64,000 bases of DNA from Chiridota heheva (taxonomy: Eukaryota > Echinodermata > Holothuroidea > Apodida > Chiridotidae). Where the stretch lies: NCBI GenBank assembly GCA_020152595.1, contig JAIGNY010004119.1, positions 452,001 to 516,000 of the forward strand. The letters run 5' to 3'. Position 1 is the stretch's first letter; each line of letters opens with the position of its first letter. Both the position numbers and the translations under genes were made by a program. Shown here in pieces: positions 48,767-60,899 of the stretch. Below the pieces are notes generated by a model. It worked only from the letters and a program-made list of their open reading frames with translations, was not told the origin of the DNA and ran no database searches.

Positions 48767-49611
48767 TGACGAACTTGAGGACCAATCAGAAATAGGCCTA
48801 CCCATGAAAATGAGCAATACGTCTTGGATCATTTGTGCTGCCAAACTGCAAGAGCTTACAGCAAAATCACACACATGTGATGACCTACTAAAAAGCGTAA
48901 AAGAAAGGGACTCGCCAAATGTCGAAAAATTCTTGAATGATGTCTGCGACTTCACAATGGAAATTTCGAATATTTCCAAAGATCTAAATGAGGAATCAAG
49001 ACATTTATTACATGCCACCACTGCTAACAGGGACACTGTCTGTGAGGAGGATGTGGATGAACTATTGCACGAGACCCAGGAAAACGGACAAGGCGATTTT
49101 GACAGAAAATCAAAAAAACTAGGTCCATACCAGCCAAACCTGTCGAGGTTCCCAGTACAGGAAGGAATACCGTCTGATAAGCAATGTCGTTTCTCTTCAG
49201 TGTGGTATGCTGATTACCCCCAACTAGAGCATAGCATGTACCCCCTCCCATCGAATTAATGAATATCTTGAAACTACCGTCGAATTAAAAATCCAGCAGT
49301 TTTACAGGAAGGAGTTTCAGTCAGTTCTAGATGTTCTGATTACACAATTGAAAGACAATTTTAAGGCCTGCTTAAAAGTGGTAGCGCCCCTATCATCCAC
49401 CTTTCAACTACCAATAAGGCAAGCAATTCTAAATAATGTCATCTCTTTCTGCAAGCTTTTTCCTGACCCCACAACAGAGCCCAATGCACTTTGTGCTGAG
49501 ATTGAGATGTTTCAACAAACGGTGCAAAAACTTCAAGATCCACCGCAAACTTTATCTGATGTCACCAATAGTGATGAGAAAATATATTTTGCGTTTCTTC
49601 TTCTTCTGTAG
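48767..49611 (+). pseudogene. Broken ORF of unknown function, possibly hAT-transposase-like
   Basis: After a plausible acceptor (TTGCTCTTTTAG at 48766) an open frame of about 164 codons runs to a TAA at 49257: an acidic helical region (KLQELTAKSHTCDDLLKSVK, DVCDFTMEISNISKDLNEES), then a basic part. In the next frame, from about 49210, HRINEYLETTVELKIQQFYR, KEFQSVLDVLITQLKDNF and more continue to 49611. The layout resembles DUF4371/ZMYM-type hAT-derived proteins just before the dimerisation region, with a frameshift between the parts. Function is not established; a short intron could also explain the shift. Confidence 0.4.
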
Positions 49612-50460
49612 TTCATAACAACTGAACAAACGGCACCTAAATGAACGCCGGTGTTTCAGTTTTAAAACAAAAAGTCCCCATAAAAAATGGAAAAGTATAC
49701 AGGTATATTTGTCTAAATAGTTAAGTTTCCATGCTGTTTTGAGGTGATATTACCGTGTAAATTTGTGATTATTTTAGATAAAATATCAATTTTCAAATCG
49801 CAGAGCTTCCGTGGGCTTCGCCCCATGGACTTATAACGTGGCTTGCCCCTGGATCCCACTAGGGCCCGAAGGCGGGCACCTAGATCCCATGCCGTTTAGG
49901 CTTCCGCTTCGCGCTAGCATTCACGCATACAGCGTCAAAGATTTTGTCGGGAAATATTCCTTCACACCCCCCCCCCCCACTCTCCCCCAATAAAATTTCC
50001 TAGCTAAGCCCCTGGCTGTCTGCGGGAAAATTACCAACCACTATACCAACCATGTCGAGTATGCTTGCTTTAGCTATGACTTTTGTTGATTGCTAGAAGA
50101 TTCCATAAGTAGCAAAAAATATAATAAAACCACAAAAACACAATGAAAGAAATGAGCAAAGTTTTCTGTAGTCTTTTCAGAAACTTGTTATTCATATGTT
50201 CCCATTCATTCATTCTTGGCCTCATTCGGCCAGATATATTTGAATTTGAAAAGAAAAATATCAAAAACGCTGTCTGATTGTTTTTGTCACAGATGTATTA
50301 TTTGAAAAAATATCTTCTTGCGAAAAACATCTGTGAAAAGTTCTTTCAAAGTATCAACACCTTTGCATGATGAGTCATTAGCGCAAAATAAAACATACAA
50401 GTATCGGATACTTTAAGGACACATAGGCGCAGATCGCGGGGAGGGGGGAGGTGGGAGATA
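49612..50460. other. Unassigned; possible MITE end at 49990..50020
   Basis: AATTTCCTAGCTAAGCCCCTG at about 49995..50015, read on the minus strand, looks like a hAT-type CAGGGGCTTAGCTAGG end, but I found no partner end. Poly-C at 49968..49978. No gene seen. Confidence 0.35.
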
Positions 50461-50464
50461 TCGT

Positions 50465-51090
50465 CCCTAAATGAAATGCTAATTTGCTTCAATTTCTGTG
50501 TAATTTCCAAATTTTCAGAAATTTTTCTTCAATTTTCGAAAAGTGTCTCAATTTTGATGAAATTTGCTTCAATTTTGGTACAATTTCCTTCATTTTTGGA
50601 AAATTTGCTTCAATTTTAGAGCAATTTTCTTCATTTTCGGGAAAATTTCTTCAATTTTCGAGAAGTTTCTATTAATTTGCAGAACAAGTTTTTTTCTTCA
50701 AATTTCGTAAAATATACTTAATTTTTATGAAATTTGCTTCAATTTTTGCATAGACTAATTTCCTTTCATTATCCAGTTTTCGGGAAGCTTTGATGAAGAA
50801 AATGATATGGAGAAATAATTTACGTGGTGTGGAAGGCGGGGGGGGGTAGAAGCGTATAGGAAGCGGAAGACAAGTGGCAAAATGCCGCCTCTGAGAGGAT
50901 TAACACCTTATCGGTTACACGCTTTCTTCCCAGACTGTAGGAAGTATTTCCGATAATTATTCTCATGTAATCTTTGGAAAAGTTCTTTAATTTTTGAGCA
51001 GTTTTCCTTCGATTTTCGGTAAATTGATTCATTTTTTCTTCAATTTTCGATCAATTTTCGATCAATTTTCTGAAAATTTCCTTCATTTTG
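50465..51090. repeat. ~20-bp degenerate TTCAATTTTCGAAAATTTC repeats
   Basis: Two clusters (50465..50790 and 50970..51090) of diverged AATTTGCTTCAATTTT and TTCCTTCATTTTTGG units. Similar units occur at 58060..58275 and inside the MITE at 44571..44810. Confidence 0.75.
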
Positions 51091-51094
51091 GAGC

Positions 51095-51535
51095 AAGGTA
51101 AGTTAATACCTTCATCATATAACTTAATGCCTTCATGAAATGTGTTGACACCTTCATTATATAAGTTGATACCTTCATGAAATGTGTTGACACCTTTATC
51201 AAATAAGTTGATACCTTAACCATATAAGATGATACCTTTATGAAATGTGTTGACACATTCATCAAATAAGTTGATATTTCACCATATAAGTTGATACCTT
51301 CATGAAATGAGCTGACACCTTTATCAAATAAGTTGATACTCCACCATATCAGTTGATACTTTTATGAAAGGTGTTGACACCTTCATCAAATAAGTTGATA
51401 CCTTCATCATATAAGTTGATACCATCATGAAATGAGCTGACACCTTTATCAAATAAGTTGACCCCTTCATCAAATAAGTTAATACCTTAATCATAAGGTT
51501 GATACCATCATGAAATAAGATGACACCTCCATCAC
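51095..51535. repeat. ~27/54-bp minisatellite (AAGTTGATACCTTCATGAAA)
   Basis: Alternating half-units ATAAGTTGATACCTTCAT and GAAATGTGTTGACACCTTCA. 51536..52358 holds a CA/CG-rich simple repeat at 51850..51912 and otherwise nothing recognised. Confidence 0.9.
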
Positions 51536-52358
51536 ATGTGGTCTTTTTGACTTTCCGTACAAAACCACGCCATTAAAAATATATGAAACCAACTAAAAAA
51601 AAAAAAGACGCAAAGACTTTTTGTGCATCGACGACCACGTGCTTTGCTTTTATCTACGCGCATGAATCTGGACTTCAGTGTACGCATGTCTCGGGCCGTA
51701 TATAGGATACCTTAATATAGTGGACAGGGGTTATGGCATGGAGGAGCAAGATGGTTTGGAACGTAATCGATACCTGATACATAAGATGTAATGGATTTAT
51801 AAAATCGTACCTTAGTGGTTTACTTTCATAAAGCACTGACTGTCCACTTACACGCACACACACACACGCACGCACACGCACGCACATACACCCCCCCCCC
51901 ACACACACACCTATGAGTGTAAATGATAAAACTTTTAAGAAAAACATGCGACGTTTGCGATAATGTGTTTTTTAAGTATTTCTGATATATTTTTGAATTA
52001 ATTAACCCTATCCCTAATATGTCAATGTTAGCCTTAAAAATTAAAAAAATACAATTCTATACCCCACCCGATATGCAGCCCACCAGCCTCCAAAATGCCA
52101 GGTACGTGGCTACGGTCACTTTATTATTGTCACATGATTAGCTAAATTTGGCCAACTTTCTGACATACAAAATTGAAGAGAGCACCATTACATAACTTCA
52201 TTCATGGATCTAATATATTCAGTGGCTCATCTATATGAGCCTTTTTCAGTCTTTTTCTAATATTAATGCTATGAATACAGTTTGGCCTATATTATATAAG
52301 ACTGTGTTTCAAAGAAAATTCTTTATTTAACCCCATAAACTTGAAAACTTGGTACATG

Positions 52359-52714
52359 CAGAGGTGTAAGAATTAAGCTTTTGAAAAGTGTGTGTGTGTA
52401 GGGGGAGGGGGGAGGGGGGGGCACGACATCTTGTAGGGGTATTTTTAAAGTCTTAGTCCCCAATCCCACTCTGTAGAATAATTGAGCCCTAAAACAACAA
52501 AGTAAAGTAAGAGCGGCACTTTATTTTTTAGAAAGAAGCACTTTTCCAATGTGGACACATTCAACCCGTACAAGGGAATGACAAAAGTCGCCAGTTTCCT
52601 ACTATTGGGTCAGTAATTGAGTGGCACTTTCATTTTCAAAAGGGGCATTTTTGTCATTTTTGAAAAAGTGGGGGGCACGTGCCCCATTTCCACACCCCGG
52701 TTCCTACACCTATG
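52359..52714. mobile_element. 356-bp hAT-like MITE
   Basis: Ends CAGAGGTGTAAGAA and, on the other strand, CATAGGTGTAGGAA, with 12 of 14 positions equal. Subterminal GGGGGGCACGACA and GGGGGCACGTGCCCC segments. No convincing target duplication, no ORF. Confidence 0.5.
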
Positions 52715-52983
52715 ATTGGGTAAATATCATGCCTTTGCCAAAACATTGAAGGCATCTTAGATGAACCAGGAATGTTACAGTATCACTGGATGAACATAGA
52801 CTCAATTGCTCAATGTACATTTTCATAGATGCAGCAACAAATTTGGGTGAGTTTTTTGCGAAACTATATACTTTCAGACGGACAAAACTAACACATAATA
52901 ATCTGGCCAAAAAGAACCAAAATTAAGATAGAACAACATCAAAGCATCCAAAAAATGTAAATGGCATTGGAGAACCTTATAGC

Positions 52984-53168
52984 CAGGGCTGAATTTCCCG
53001 GGGGAAAGGGGACATCCCCCCCCCCCCACCCACACTTTTCCGTATAATTTTTAAAAATCAGTAATTTTGGGGAAATTTTCCTCTTGCCTCACTGTTTGGA
53101 TAAGAGGTACCCCCTCCACCCACACACACACACACACACACACACTTTCCAGATGAGAATAACGGCCC
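52984..53168. mobile_element. Possible 185-bp MITE with poly-C and (CA)n
   Basis: Begins CAGGGCTGAATTTC and ends CGGCCCTG. Flanking 8-mers CTTATAGC and GATATAAC agree at 5 of 8. Contains poly-C at 53018..53027 and (CA)n at 53122..53143. Weak. Confidence 0.35.
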
Positions 53169-53619
53169 TGGATATAACCAAATTTACCTCAAATCGTTCG
53201 TAGCTCCTTATTTGTTCAAAGTTCAATGGTGGGACAAGTTAATATAACAAAGTGAGACTCGCTTGGAGAAAAACAATTGGCCCTTCCGCACAGTTAGGTT
53301 GTTATTTGCTAGTAACAACTTATAATATGCGTTATTTTCTAAAGAGAACAATTCACGTACCCTAAATGCCCTTTATCGACAAGTAATATAGACCTCATTC
53401 AAATATTATCTTAATTCAACCATACATGGCTCCATGACTTTTCACCTTTTGAATACAAATATGAATATAAGGGGATTTCCAGATAGTTTACCCGCGACTG
53501 TTAAACACACAAAACTGTCAATGAAAACTGACGTGTCTGGACTGCTAGAAGAATATCAGGGTTCTGTCTGCATATCATATTCGAGTTTGTCTCCATTTTA
53601 AAGAAGACATAAAGTCTGA

Positions 53620-54180
53620 CTTAATTCTTATTTCATATGATAGAATTGAAAATAACCAATCTTCTGACCAAGTTTCCGAAGCAATCTAACTCATTTATCG
53701 AATGATTAAAAATGTTAATGCTATTACTAAATAAGTACCATGGGAGCCGCCATTCTGATTTCAAAACATGCAGATTATGACGTCATCAGCCCAACAGGAT
53801 GTTGGAATGCTTTATATTTCTTTATAATCTACCTCAAGTTTTCTAGCTTAAGAAAAATTGTTTTTCTTTTGTAAGTGTCAAGGACATTTTTTTTGTTCAC
53901 ATGAAATTATCAAAACATGCTCTTAAAACTTTGTGTCACATCATTTTGGAATAAAAAGATAAGTCACATTGATTCAGAAATACGTTATAACCCTTATGTC
54001 CATGTTGGGGAAATTATGTCATCATGCACAATATTTCAATACAGAATTGAACAAAATGGCAGCCCCCATGTTTTGACTTCAAACATGAGTAACCAAGGAT
54101 AGGAATAAGATTTTGACTTGCGGTTTTTGGAAGTGGGTTAAGATTTGTATCTTCTATCATATGAAATAATGATTGCATCA
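53620..54180. repeat. Diverged inverted duplication
   Basis: TTATTTCATATGATAGAA at about 53632..53649 is the exact reverse complement of TTCTATCATATGAAATAA at about 54153..54170. Further in, CATGGGAGCCGCCATTCTG (near 53739) pairs with CAAAATGGCAGCCCCCATG (near 54052). No ORF of note. 53169..53619 and 54181..54610 hold no gene; GCATATC.TA.TCGAGTT near 53570 and 54200 is also directly repeated. Confidence 0.6.
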
Positions 54181-54614
54181 CATTTTATATTCGCGTTCTG
54201 CCTGCATATCGTAGTCGAGTTGGTATCGCATACACCCTTGAAAATCCATAATGGGGTTTCCTAACGTAAAGTACAGTTACAGGAATGAAGCTTATATGGA
54301 CTGAGGTAAAAATGTTTGTTATATTCAGCATTCATTTAAACTGTTAAAGTTTTATGAACATGCAACATTTTCTATACTGGTTAAAAGAGTATTTAAATCT
54401 GAGCGGTTCCGTTTGTGAATTTTAAATATAACACTTTAAAGAGGGAGGCTCGTCTCATTAAAATACGGTAAAATTGGGGGATGCAATATTTTGACGTCAC
54501 TTCCGGTTGTGGACACAAGATCCGATCCACTGTCTGTTTTTACAGCCAGACACTAGCATGTACGTTGTGTGTGCCGAGTTACAGACACAGCGCATTACGT
54601 TACTGTGACGAGTA

Positions 54615-54840
54615 ACTTTTTTTTTTTTTTTCCTTCATTGCGTTTGTCAGAAAGCGAAAGTGAAATATGAGTATTATAATATTACAATAATAGTCACCCA
54701 ATGAAAATTACTGAGAAAAAAAGAAGATGAAAGTAAAAGTCGCAATAAACGATTCTACCAGGGCTCGAACTCACGACTGTTGGTAAGAAAAAAACTGCTT
54801 CCGATTGCCGTAACAACTGGGCTAACTCGTGAAGTGATCT
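54615..54840 (-). mobile_element. tRNA-derived SINE or tRNA pseudogene
   Basis: On the minus strand TAGCCCAGTTG matches pol III box A and GAGTTCGAGCC matches box B, separated by a disrupted anticodon arm. The sequence continues to an A-tract (T-run at about 54618..54632 on the plus strand), which suits a 3' poly-A tail. Different family from the SINE at 34339..34618. Confidence 0.65.
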
Positions 54841-54984
54841 TAATGGCGTTTTAAATAACTATATACCTTGCAATACGAGACAACGAATCGCGCAGCAAAA
54901 TTTCAACCAATCAAAAAATTTGAATGGAATTCTAAATATTGTGCACATATGACGATTTCGCCTCTTTAGGTGTTTTACTTATGA

Positions 54985-55031
54985 CTGATCAAAGTTTGAT
55001 CTATTTTTAATGTATGCTAAGTTTGTGATGT
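54985..55031. repeat. Dispersed repeat, copy without SINE
   Basis: CTGATCAAAGTTTGATCTAT and TTTTTAATGTATGCTAAGTT match 34621..34665, which is the right flank of the SINE insertion. Nothing recognised in 55032..57337 apart from short ORFs with no features; 55190..55230 is rich in GATC. Confidence 0.55.
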
Positions 55032-57337
55032 ATGGTCAAGGAACTTGGTGTGACTGGGTGCACAGCTCAACATGTTTTTGTAATTCTTCAAAATTCCATC
55101 CCAAATATCAGTCACTGAAAATGAAGGGTAGGTGCATCTACATGATGAGATATGGTAAAGATTCCAAATCTTTTGGCCGATCATCTTTTGATCGCTCCCG
55201 ATCATCAAGAGATCTTCCAATTGGGAGAGATCGAGAAATGCGCAGTGACCTTTAAACTTCAAAATTTCAGCCGTCACGATTTTCAAATTCTGTTATTCTA
55301 AAGTTGTTTACTTTGTACATGATACTGACATTGATGTTTTTGGAACTTTTTTGTACAATTTGAGCTTTTGATGGTGACTACAATCTTTAAAGCTGTACTT
55401 CAGAAACTACATTACAGAACTCGCCCTTGAACAGAACTCCATCCCGATTTTCTGTGCCTGTGGCATTTCAGTAACCGCATGTTGCGATTTGCAATTTCCA
55501 GTTTATTTCCAAATCATTCCACTTCGCCTTTTAACAAAATTTGCCCTCTAAAGGTGTAAAATATGTGATTTTTGTTTTATTTGGACAAATTTTTAGCAGA
55601 TTCAACTTTTGAACATCGAAATTAACGCAATACTTTGTATTTCCACGTAAATATATTTCGAAGTTACGAAATATCAAGAGCAGCATTCCAACAATACAAC
55701 TTTCTCCCCGCATAACTGCAAAACGAGGTTTTTTTTATTTTTATTCGAATAACATCAATGTATTATGTCTGTTTAGTTTTAGGCTTAAAGAAACTTGTAA
55801 CGTGTTTTTCTTGTATATTTATAAGTAACCAATGTATAATTGTATTGAGTCATATTCAAAGAAGAACTAGTTCATGTGTATGATTATCTCGTAATTGCTA
55901 TTGCCTTCCATTATCTTTGGAAAATACATTTCGCACTGCCCGTGTTTGCTTTACGTATTAAGTATGTTCGATGGTGCATAACGCATGACCTCTAGACACA
56001 AAGTATATTACGCGTATATTGCACTAATGAATGGAAATGACTTTAACCGCAGGATTGTTTATCGAAATGGTGTCAAGGGGGAGCAGGTTACGCTAATGGG
56101 TCGGAAAGATTTTGAAAGTCACCGTGAATTACGCTGCTGAAAATGGTGCTATTTTTACGATTTCTTCACCAAATGAAATAATTAAACTACTTTTCAGGGT
56201 ATAATTGATCCAAGTAAGAACTCCTTGATGTTCAAATATTAAGTTTTTATAAAATTACAGCTTTTTTTGTTGAGTTGTCTCAATTACCTGTGTGACCGAA
56301 TCAAATAATTGCGTAATACCTTTTCAGCTTGTTGAGAGAGTGTCCTTCGAACGGGATGAAAATGACAGTGGCAATTTCATTCCGTCCATGTTTCAAGAGG
56401 CGCTTTCTTCAAATGATTGCTATGAATTTTTTAAGATTATTTTAAAATTCCCTGGTGAAGGGCAAATTTGCGCTGGTGAAAATGGAGAAAATAATTTCAT
56501 TGTTGTGTTGCACCAATAAAATTGGAATATTTCGCACGCATTTTGCTTACTTTTGACTTAAACCTTTTTACCGTTATGTATTTCTCTCAGTGAGAATTGA
56601 ATTTAGCAAGATGTATTGTAGCTTATAATGACAAGAAATCTCTCGATCGGGATATCTCCCATTCGGGAGCGTGGACCGGGCTGTAAAATGGGCAATGTTT
56701 AACGTTTAACCAACTTTGTTTCAAATTAAGATTTTCCATAAATTTTCACTGATGGGCCAATTGATGGCAAAATGACATTAGTAGACAATTAATCCTATAG
56801 TGGTTTCATACTATTGATATTAAACAAATCTTTTATACGAATATTTTCTATTTTAAAGGCCAGGTCTCGTGTTAATGTGGAAAACCTATCCAACACAATT
56901 CAAAGTTTCTAATATACTAGATCATACTAACACAAATGCTAACAAGTCAATCAAATAATACACAGGAAGTGACGTCGCTGGTATGTAGCAGATTTACTAA
57001 TGACGTGTCAAGTAATTTTCTCTTGACGAGATTTCACCTTTAACTGCGGCGCCAAAATCTGGGAAAGCGACTCTCATGCATGTTCTATTACAATATAAAT
57101 TTCATTTATATTTGAGGTAAATAAAGTAATAAGTGAATACCTATTACTCATTCACTGAATTTCTGCAAGTAGGCGGTTCTGTCATGCGCATGAAACAATT
57201 GCTGTAAAACATTCATCATTAAGATTTGTATGTAATTTTCATCTTATAAATAGCGTTGCATTTGATTGTCTGAAACATTTTAGGCAAGTTCTTCAGAAAA
57301 TTATTTTTCCGGTGCCTGTCTATTAGCAAAGCAAATC

Positions 57338-57395
57338 ATGATCAGAGTTTTATCCTTCGGTCTCATCTTGAGCATGCTCTTCATCGCTTCATGTG
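57338..57395 (+). CDS. Possible first exon of a secreted protein
   Basis: ATG at 57338 opens 19 codons, MIRVLSFGLILSMLFIASC, then G/GTAAGT donor at 57396. This is a typical signal peptide: positive residue, long hydrophobic core, small residues before a Cys. I found no second exon downstream, so the gene product is unknown. No convincing promoter was seen. It could be chance. Confidence 0.4.
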
Positions 57396-57709
57396 GTAAG
57401 TCCCATACTTTTTTTTACTAATTTATTCGCCAATTGAAAAATTCAAGACGTTTAAAAAGTTTAACTTGGAGCTCTTGTCAAAACGGAGGGCGTAATTTTT
57501 GCTATCAATGAAATTTTGAAATAATACAGGTATAATTTTTGATACTCATGTCGTAGGAAAATTACTTAAGTATTCATAAGAAATAATTATGATTTATTTG
57601 AACATTCGTATCAAAGGTTTTCGGTATACCGTCATTTAAATGAAAGGTGTGTTCAAATATTCTCGAGGCTCAAATGCCCTTATTTTGGCCGCTAGCTCTG
57701 TAAAGAAAA

Positions 57710-57835
57710 AGGAAGGGGGGGGGGGAGGGGGAGGGGGCAACAAAGTGGAATTTTTATTCATGAAGTAGAGGGGGCCAACAAAGTAGATTTTTCATTCATG
57801 AAGTAGAGGGAGGGGGGCAACAAATTAAAGACTCT
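57710..57835. repeat. ~45-bp G-rich tandem repeat, 3 copies
   Basis: GGGGGCAACAAAGT...TTCATGAAGTAGAG units with variable G runs; begins with an interrupted poly-G at 57715..57738. Confidence 0.8.
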
Positions 57836-58059
57836 AACTAGTTCCTTTAATCCGTTAGGGAAACGGATTTCACGAGAGATGATGAAAGCCATATTTCCAT
57901 ACTTTAACCAAAGTTGCAGTGATATATTCACTTGGTTGGGTTTGTGACCCGAGGTCATCAGACCGCATAGTAACCGCGATCAGATGTGTTTGTTTACATA
58001 TCATATGCCATACGTAGCATGGTATGCCTGAATTTCAGCCACTTACGGCTAAAAAATTC

Positions 58060-58275
58060 TTAAATTTTCGGAAAATTCCTTCATTTTTAGGAAATGTTGC
58101 CAAAATTTCCAATAATTGTATCAAAATTTCCATTAATTTGACAAAAATTTCCAATAATTTTACAAAAATTTTCAATGATATTACCAAAATTTCCATTAAT
58201 CTTACCAAAATTTTCAATAATATTACGAAAATTTATAAAAAAATTACCAAAATTGCCGATAGTTTTACAAACATA
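58060..58275. repeat. ~18-bp AATTTCCAATAATTTTACCA repeat
   Basis: About 11 diverged units of ACCAAAATTTCCATTAAT type; belongs to the same broad family as 50465..51090. 58276..59000 holds a stretch (58590..58740) similar in wording to the hAT-like MITE at 52359..52714 but no clear ends. Confidence 0.8.
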
Positions 58276-58999
58276 TAATTTACCTTTATTTTTTCAAATT
58301 CAAATCCCAACCAAGGAGAAATATGCCCGAGAGGTGAAATTTTACCAGGGGCATTTTTTCCCTCTCCAGCTTCCTTTATCTCCCGTTACGCCTAGCCTTT
58401 TTTTCGATAATTATCGTTTGCCCCTAGTACTCCCCCTAGTACCGTCAGACTGATGTCAGTCGTGTTGGTATGGCTGCTGTTGGTGATGGCTGGCCGTCCT
58501 CGTACGGCAATACCAATGTCAACCCGTACTTAGGGATGTGTATAATAACTAGTTTGCCCCCTCCCCCTGGCAACGAAAGCTGCAAATACGCCACTGAAAG
58601 GTACTTGTCCTCTTTGAAAGGGCACTTTCCCTCAGAAAAGGGCACTTTTCCTTTTTGAAAAGTGACACTTTTTAAACTTTCGAGAAAAGTAGGAGAACAT
58701 CCTCCCTGTGCCCGGTTTTGCCACCTATGCTTCAAACACTTATCAAAAAACAATTATAACAGAGAGATAATCAAGAAGTCCACCCGCCGGACGGTTCACA
58801 TCCAAATTTTGCGTAAGATTATGCATATTAAACACCCGTATAGATTCAATAAAACTGTAAGTGGGTCAAATTGTAAATGATTTAAATGATTTCAAATAAC
58901 ATTTTTGGATTGTTATGATGTTTTACCTATTGCACTTGTCCATACATCTTTAACGTTACATGTAGGCCTTCTTTTAGGCTTTGTATTTTTAAATGATGG

Positions 59000-59990
59000 T
59001 TGAAATGAAACATAAAACTATACCAGGATTTACCAGGACAGCCACGTCCACTCATTTCTGGGCTTCTGCGGCAAAGGATAAGGAAGCCTTCCGGCCCATA
59101 TTATACCCTTTAAGATCATTGTTGGCGCTGTAAGAGTCGTATTTTATTTTAAACTGTAAGAGAGATTGTGCGTCCACAACATAATCAAGTAGAGCATTCC
59201 AATTGTTCACAACTCGCTGGCTGAGGAAATGTTAACGTATGTCCAAGCGTGTGTGTTCTTTGCAAATCTTAAACCTATGTTATTTTGTGATAGTGCTTGC
59301 TTGAAACTTATTTTTTTGCAAAAGTCAACATTATCTAAACCTTAAAAAACTTGAATACCTGTATCATATCACCTCTTAACCTCCCTCCTCTAAAGTTGAC
59401 AGATCGGGTAACTTGAAGTATTGTAATCCCAAATCAGCTTTGTTGCTCTCCTTTAAACACCTTCCAATGATTTAATATTGCTTTTCAAATATGGATTCCA
59501 GAATTGAACACATTATTCTTGGACGAACCAAGGATTTGCGCAATTTAAGGACAATGTCTTGACATAGATGTGAAAATTTATCTTGATCATCCCAAGTCAG
59601 AATTTGCCTTTTTTCACCGCTAAAGCTCAATATATTGCGCTACTTAGAGAATAATTGAACAGTAACACCCAAATCCTTCTCCTTGTCAACCTCAAGCAGC
59701 TGTACACCACCCATGTAATAATATGCATTCACGTTGGCATTTCCGAGATGTAAAACTTTACACTCATCCACATTAAATAACATCTGCCAATCCAATGACC
59801 ATTGAAACAATCTAGAAAGATCACTTTGAAGCTGATTAGCTTGATCAAGAGATAGCTGCAACACAAATCTTAGTATCATCTGCAAACTTCATAAGAGTTG
59901 AAGTAACTCCATCGTCAATATCATTTATATACACCAAAAATAGAATAGGTCCCAACTTACAAGACGCTTGAAATCCAGTCCAAAATGTTC
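59000..59990 (-). mobile_element. CR1/L2-like LINE, RT remnant with intact FADD
   Basis: Reading the minus strand: LGPILFLVYINDIDDGVTST then KFADDTKIC (FADD at about 59872..59886), QSDLSRLFQWSLDWQMLFNV, DECKVLHLGN and EKDLGVTV, typical of the CR1/L2 group. Farther left, [14 protein letters not shown] resembles the C-terminal tail. Frameshifts and stops follow EKDLGVTVQLFSK. 5'-truncated. Related to the fragment at 23783..24190. Confidence 0.85.
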
Positions 59991-60899
59991 AGAGTATATC
60001 ACTTCATTCCACGATTTTGCTATGCACAAATTATTATTGAGCAACTTCCCCTATTTGGAGATTGCTACTGATGTTAAGACAGTAAAGAAGTACAAATATT
60101 ATTGATGTTTGAAATTAAATGCTAGAAGCCAAGTTGTTACAAGTTTATTTAATGTACAAGTTTATTTTAGACTCTGTCGACCCCTTCCGTGGTATGAGAG
60201 TACAAAGAACATAACAAACTACAGCTGACATAAAAGAAAGAGAATAAGAATAAAAGGTAATAAAAGTCCAAAAGTGGTATTAACGCTATATACATGTAAT
60301 GAAAAAGTAAAATAAAATGGAATTGAATGGAAAATGTAAGCTACTTAAAAACTAGTATACAATATAATTATTTACAACAGGGGTGGAAAAGGTAACACAA
60401 AATCAATTAAAAGTTTATGATTTAAGGCTACCAACAAAATTGGTTGAAGACATGGGAATATACTGCAAATTTTATTTGATCTTCTCACTAACGATTTTGA
60501 TCAATTTGATTACATTTGACAACACACGGAGGTTATTGGAGTTGAACAATTCATACATCTTTAATGTATTAGGGCGTTGATAGAAGTAGCTTCTTAAATA
60601 ATTAACTCTATCCTGGGAGAAGTGATTGCACTTAAATAAAAAAAATCATCCCCCAGAGCGTCTCTCTTGCAAAGTCTACATATTTTGTCATCAACAATTG
60701 GATTAAATTAATTGCTTGGCAATTTAAGATTACCGCATCTAAATCTTGTCATTACAAGCCCGTGGTTGTTATCAACTTAAAATATATATTTCTTATAAGG
60801 AAGTTTCGATTTGAATATCCAGTAATTGTAACAAAGTCGATTATTATTAACTTCACTTAGCCAACTTTGTTTATCAATGTCCTGCAAACGCAAACTGAG

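Noticed and set aside
55010-55255. 81-codon ORF with an RS-like tail (DRSRSSRDLPIGRDREMRS)
   Set aside because: The tail arises from GATC/GAGATC-rich sequence inside a region that begins with a dispersed repeat; no splice or homology support.
56292-56519. 75-codon ORF with acidic composition
   Set aside because: No recognisable domain, no adjoining exon in phase, length within chance for AT-rich sequence.
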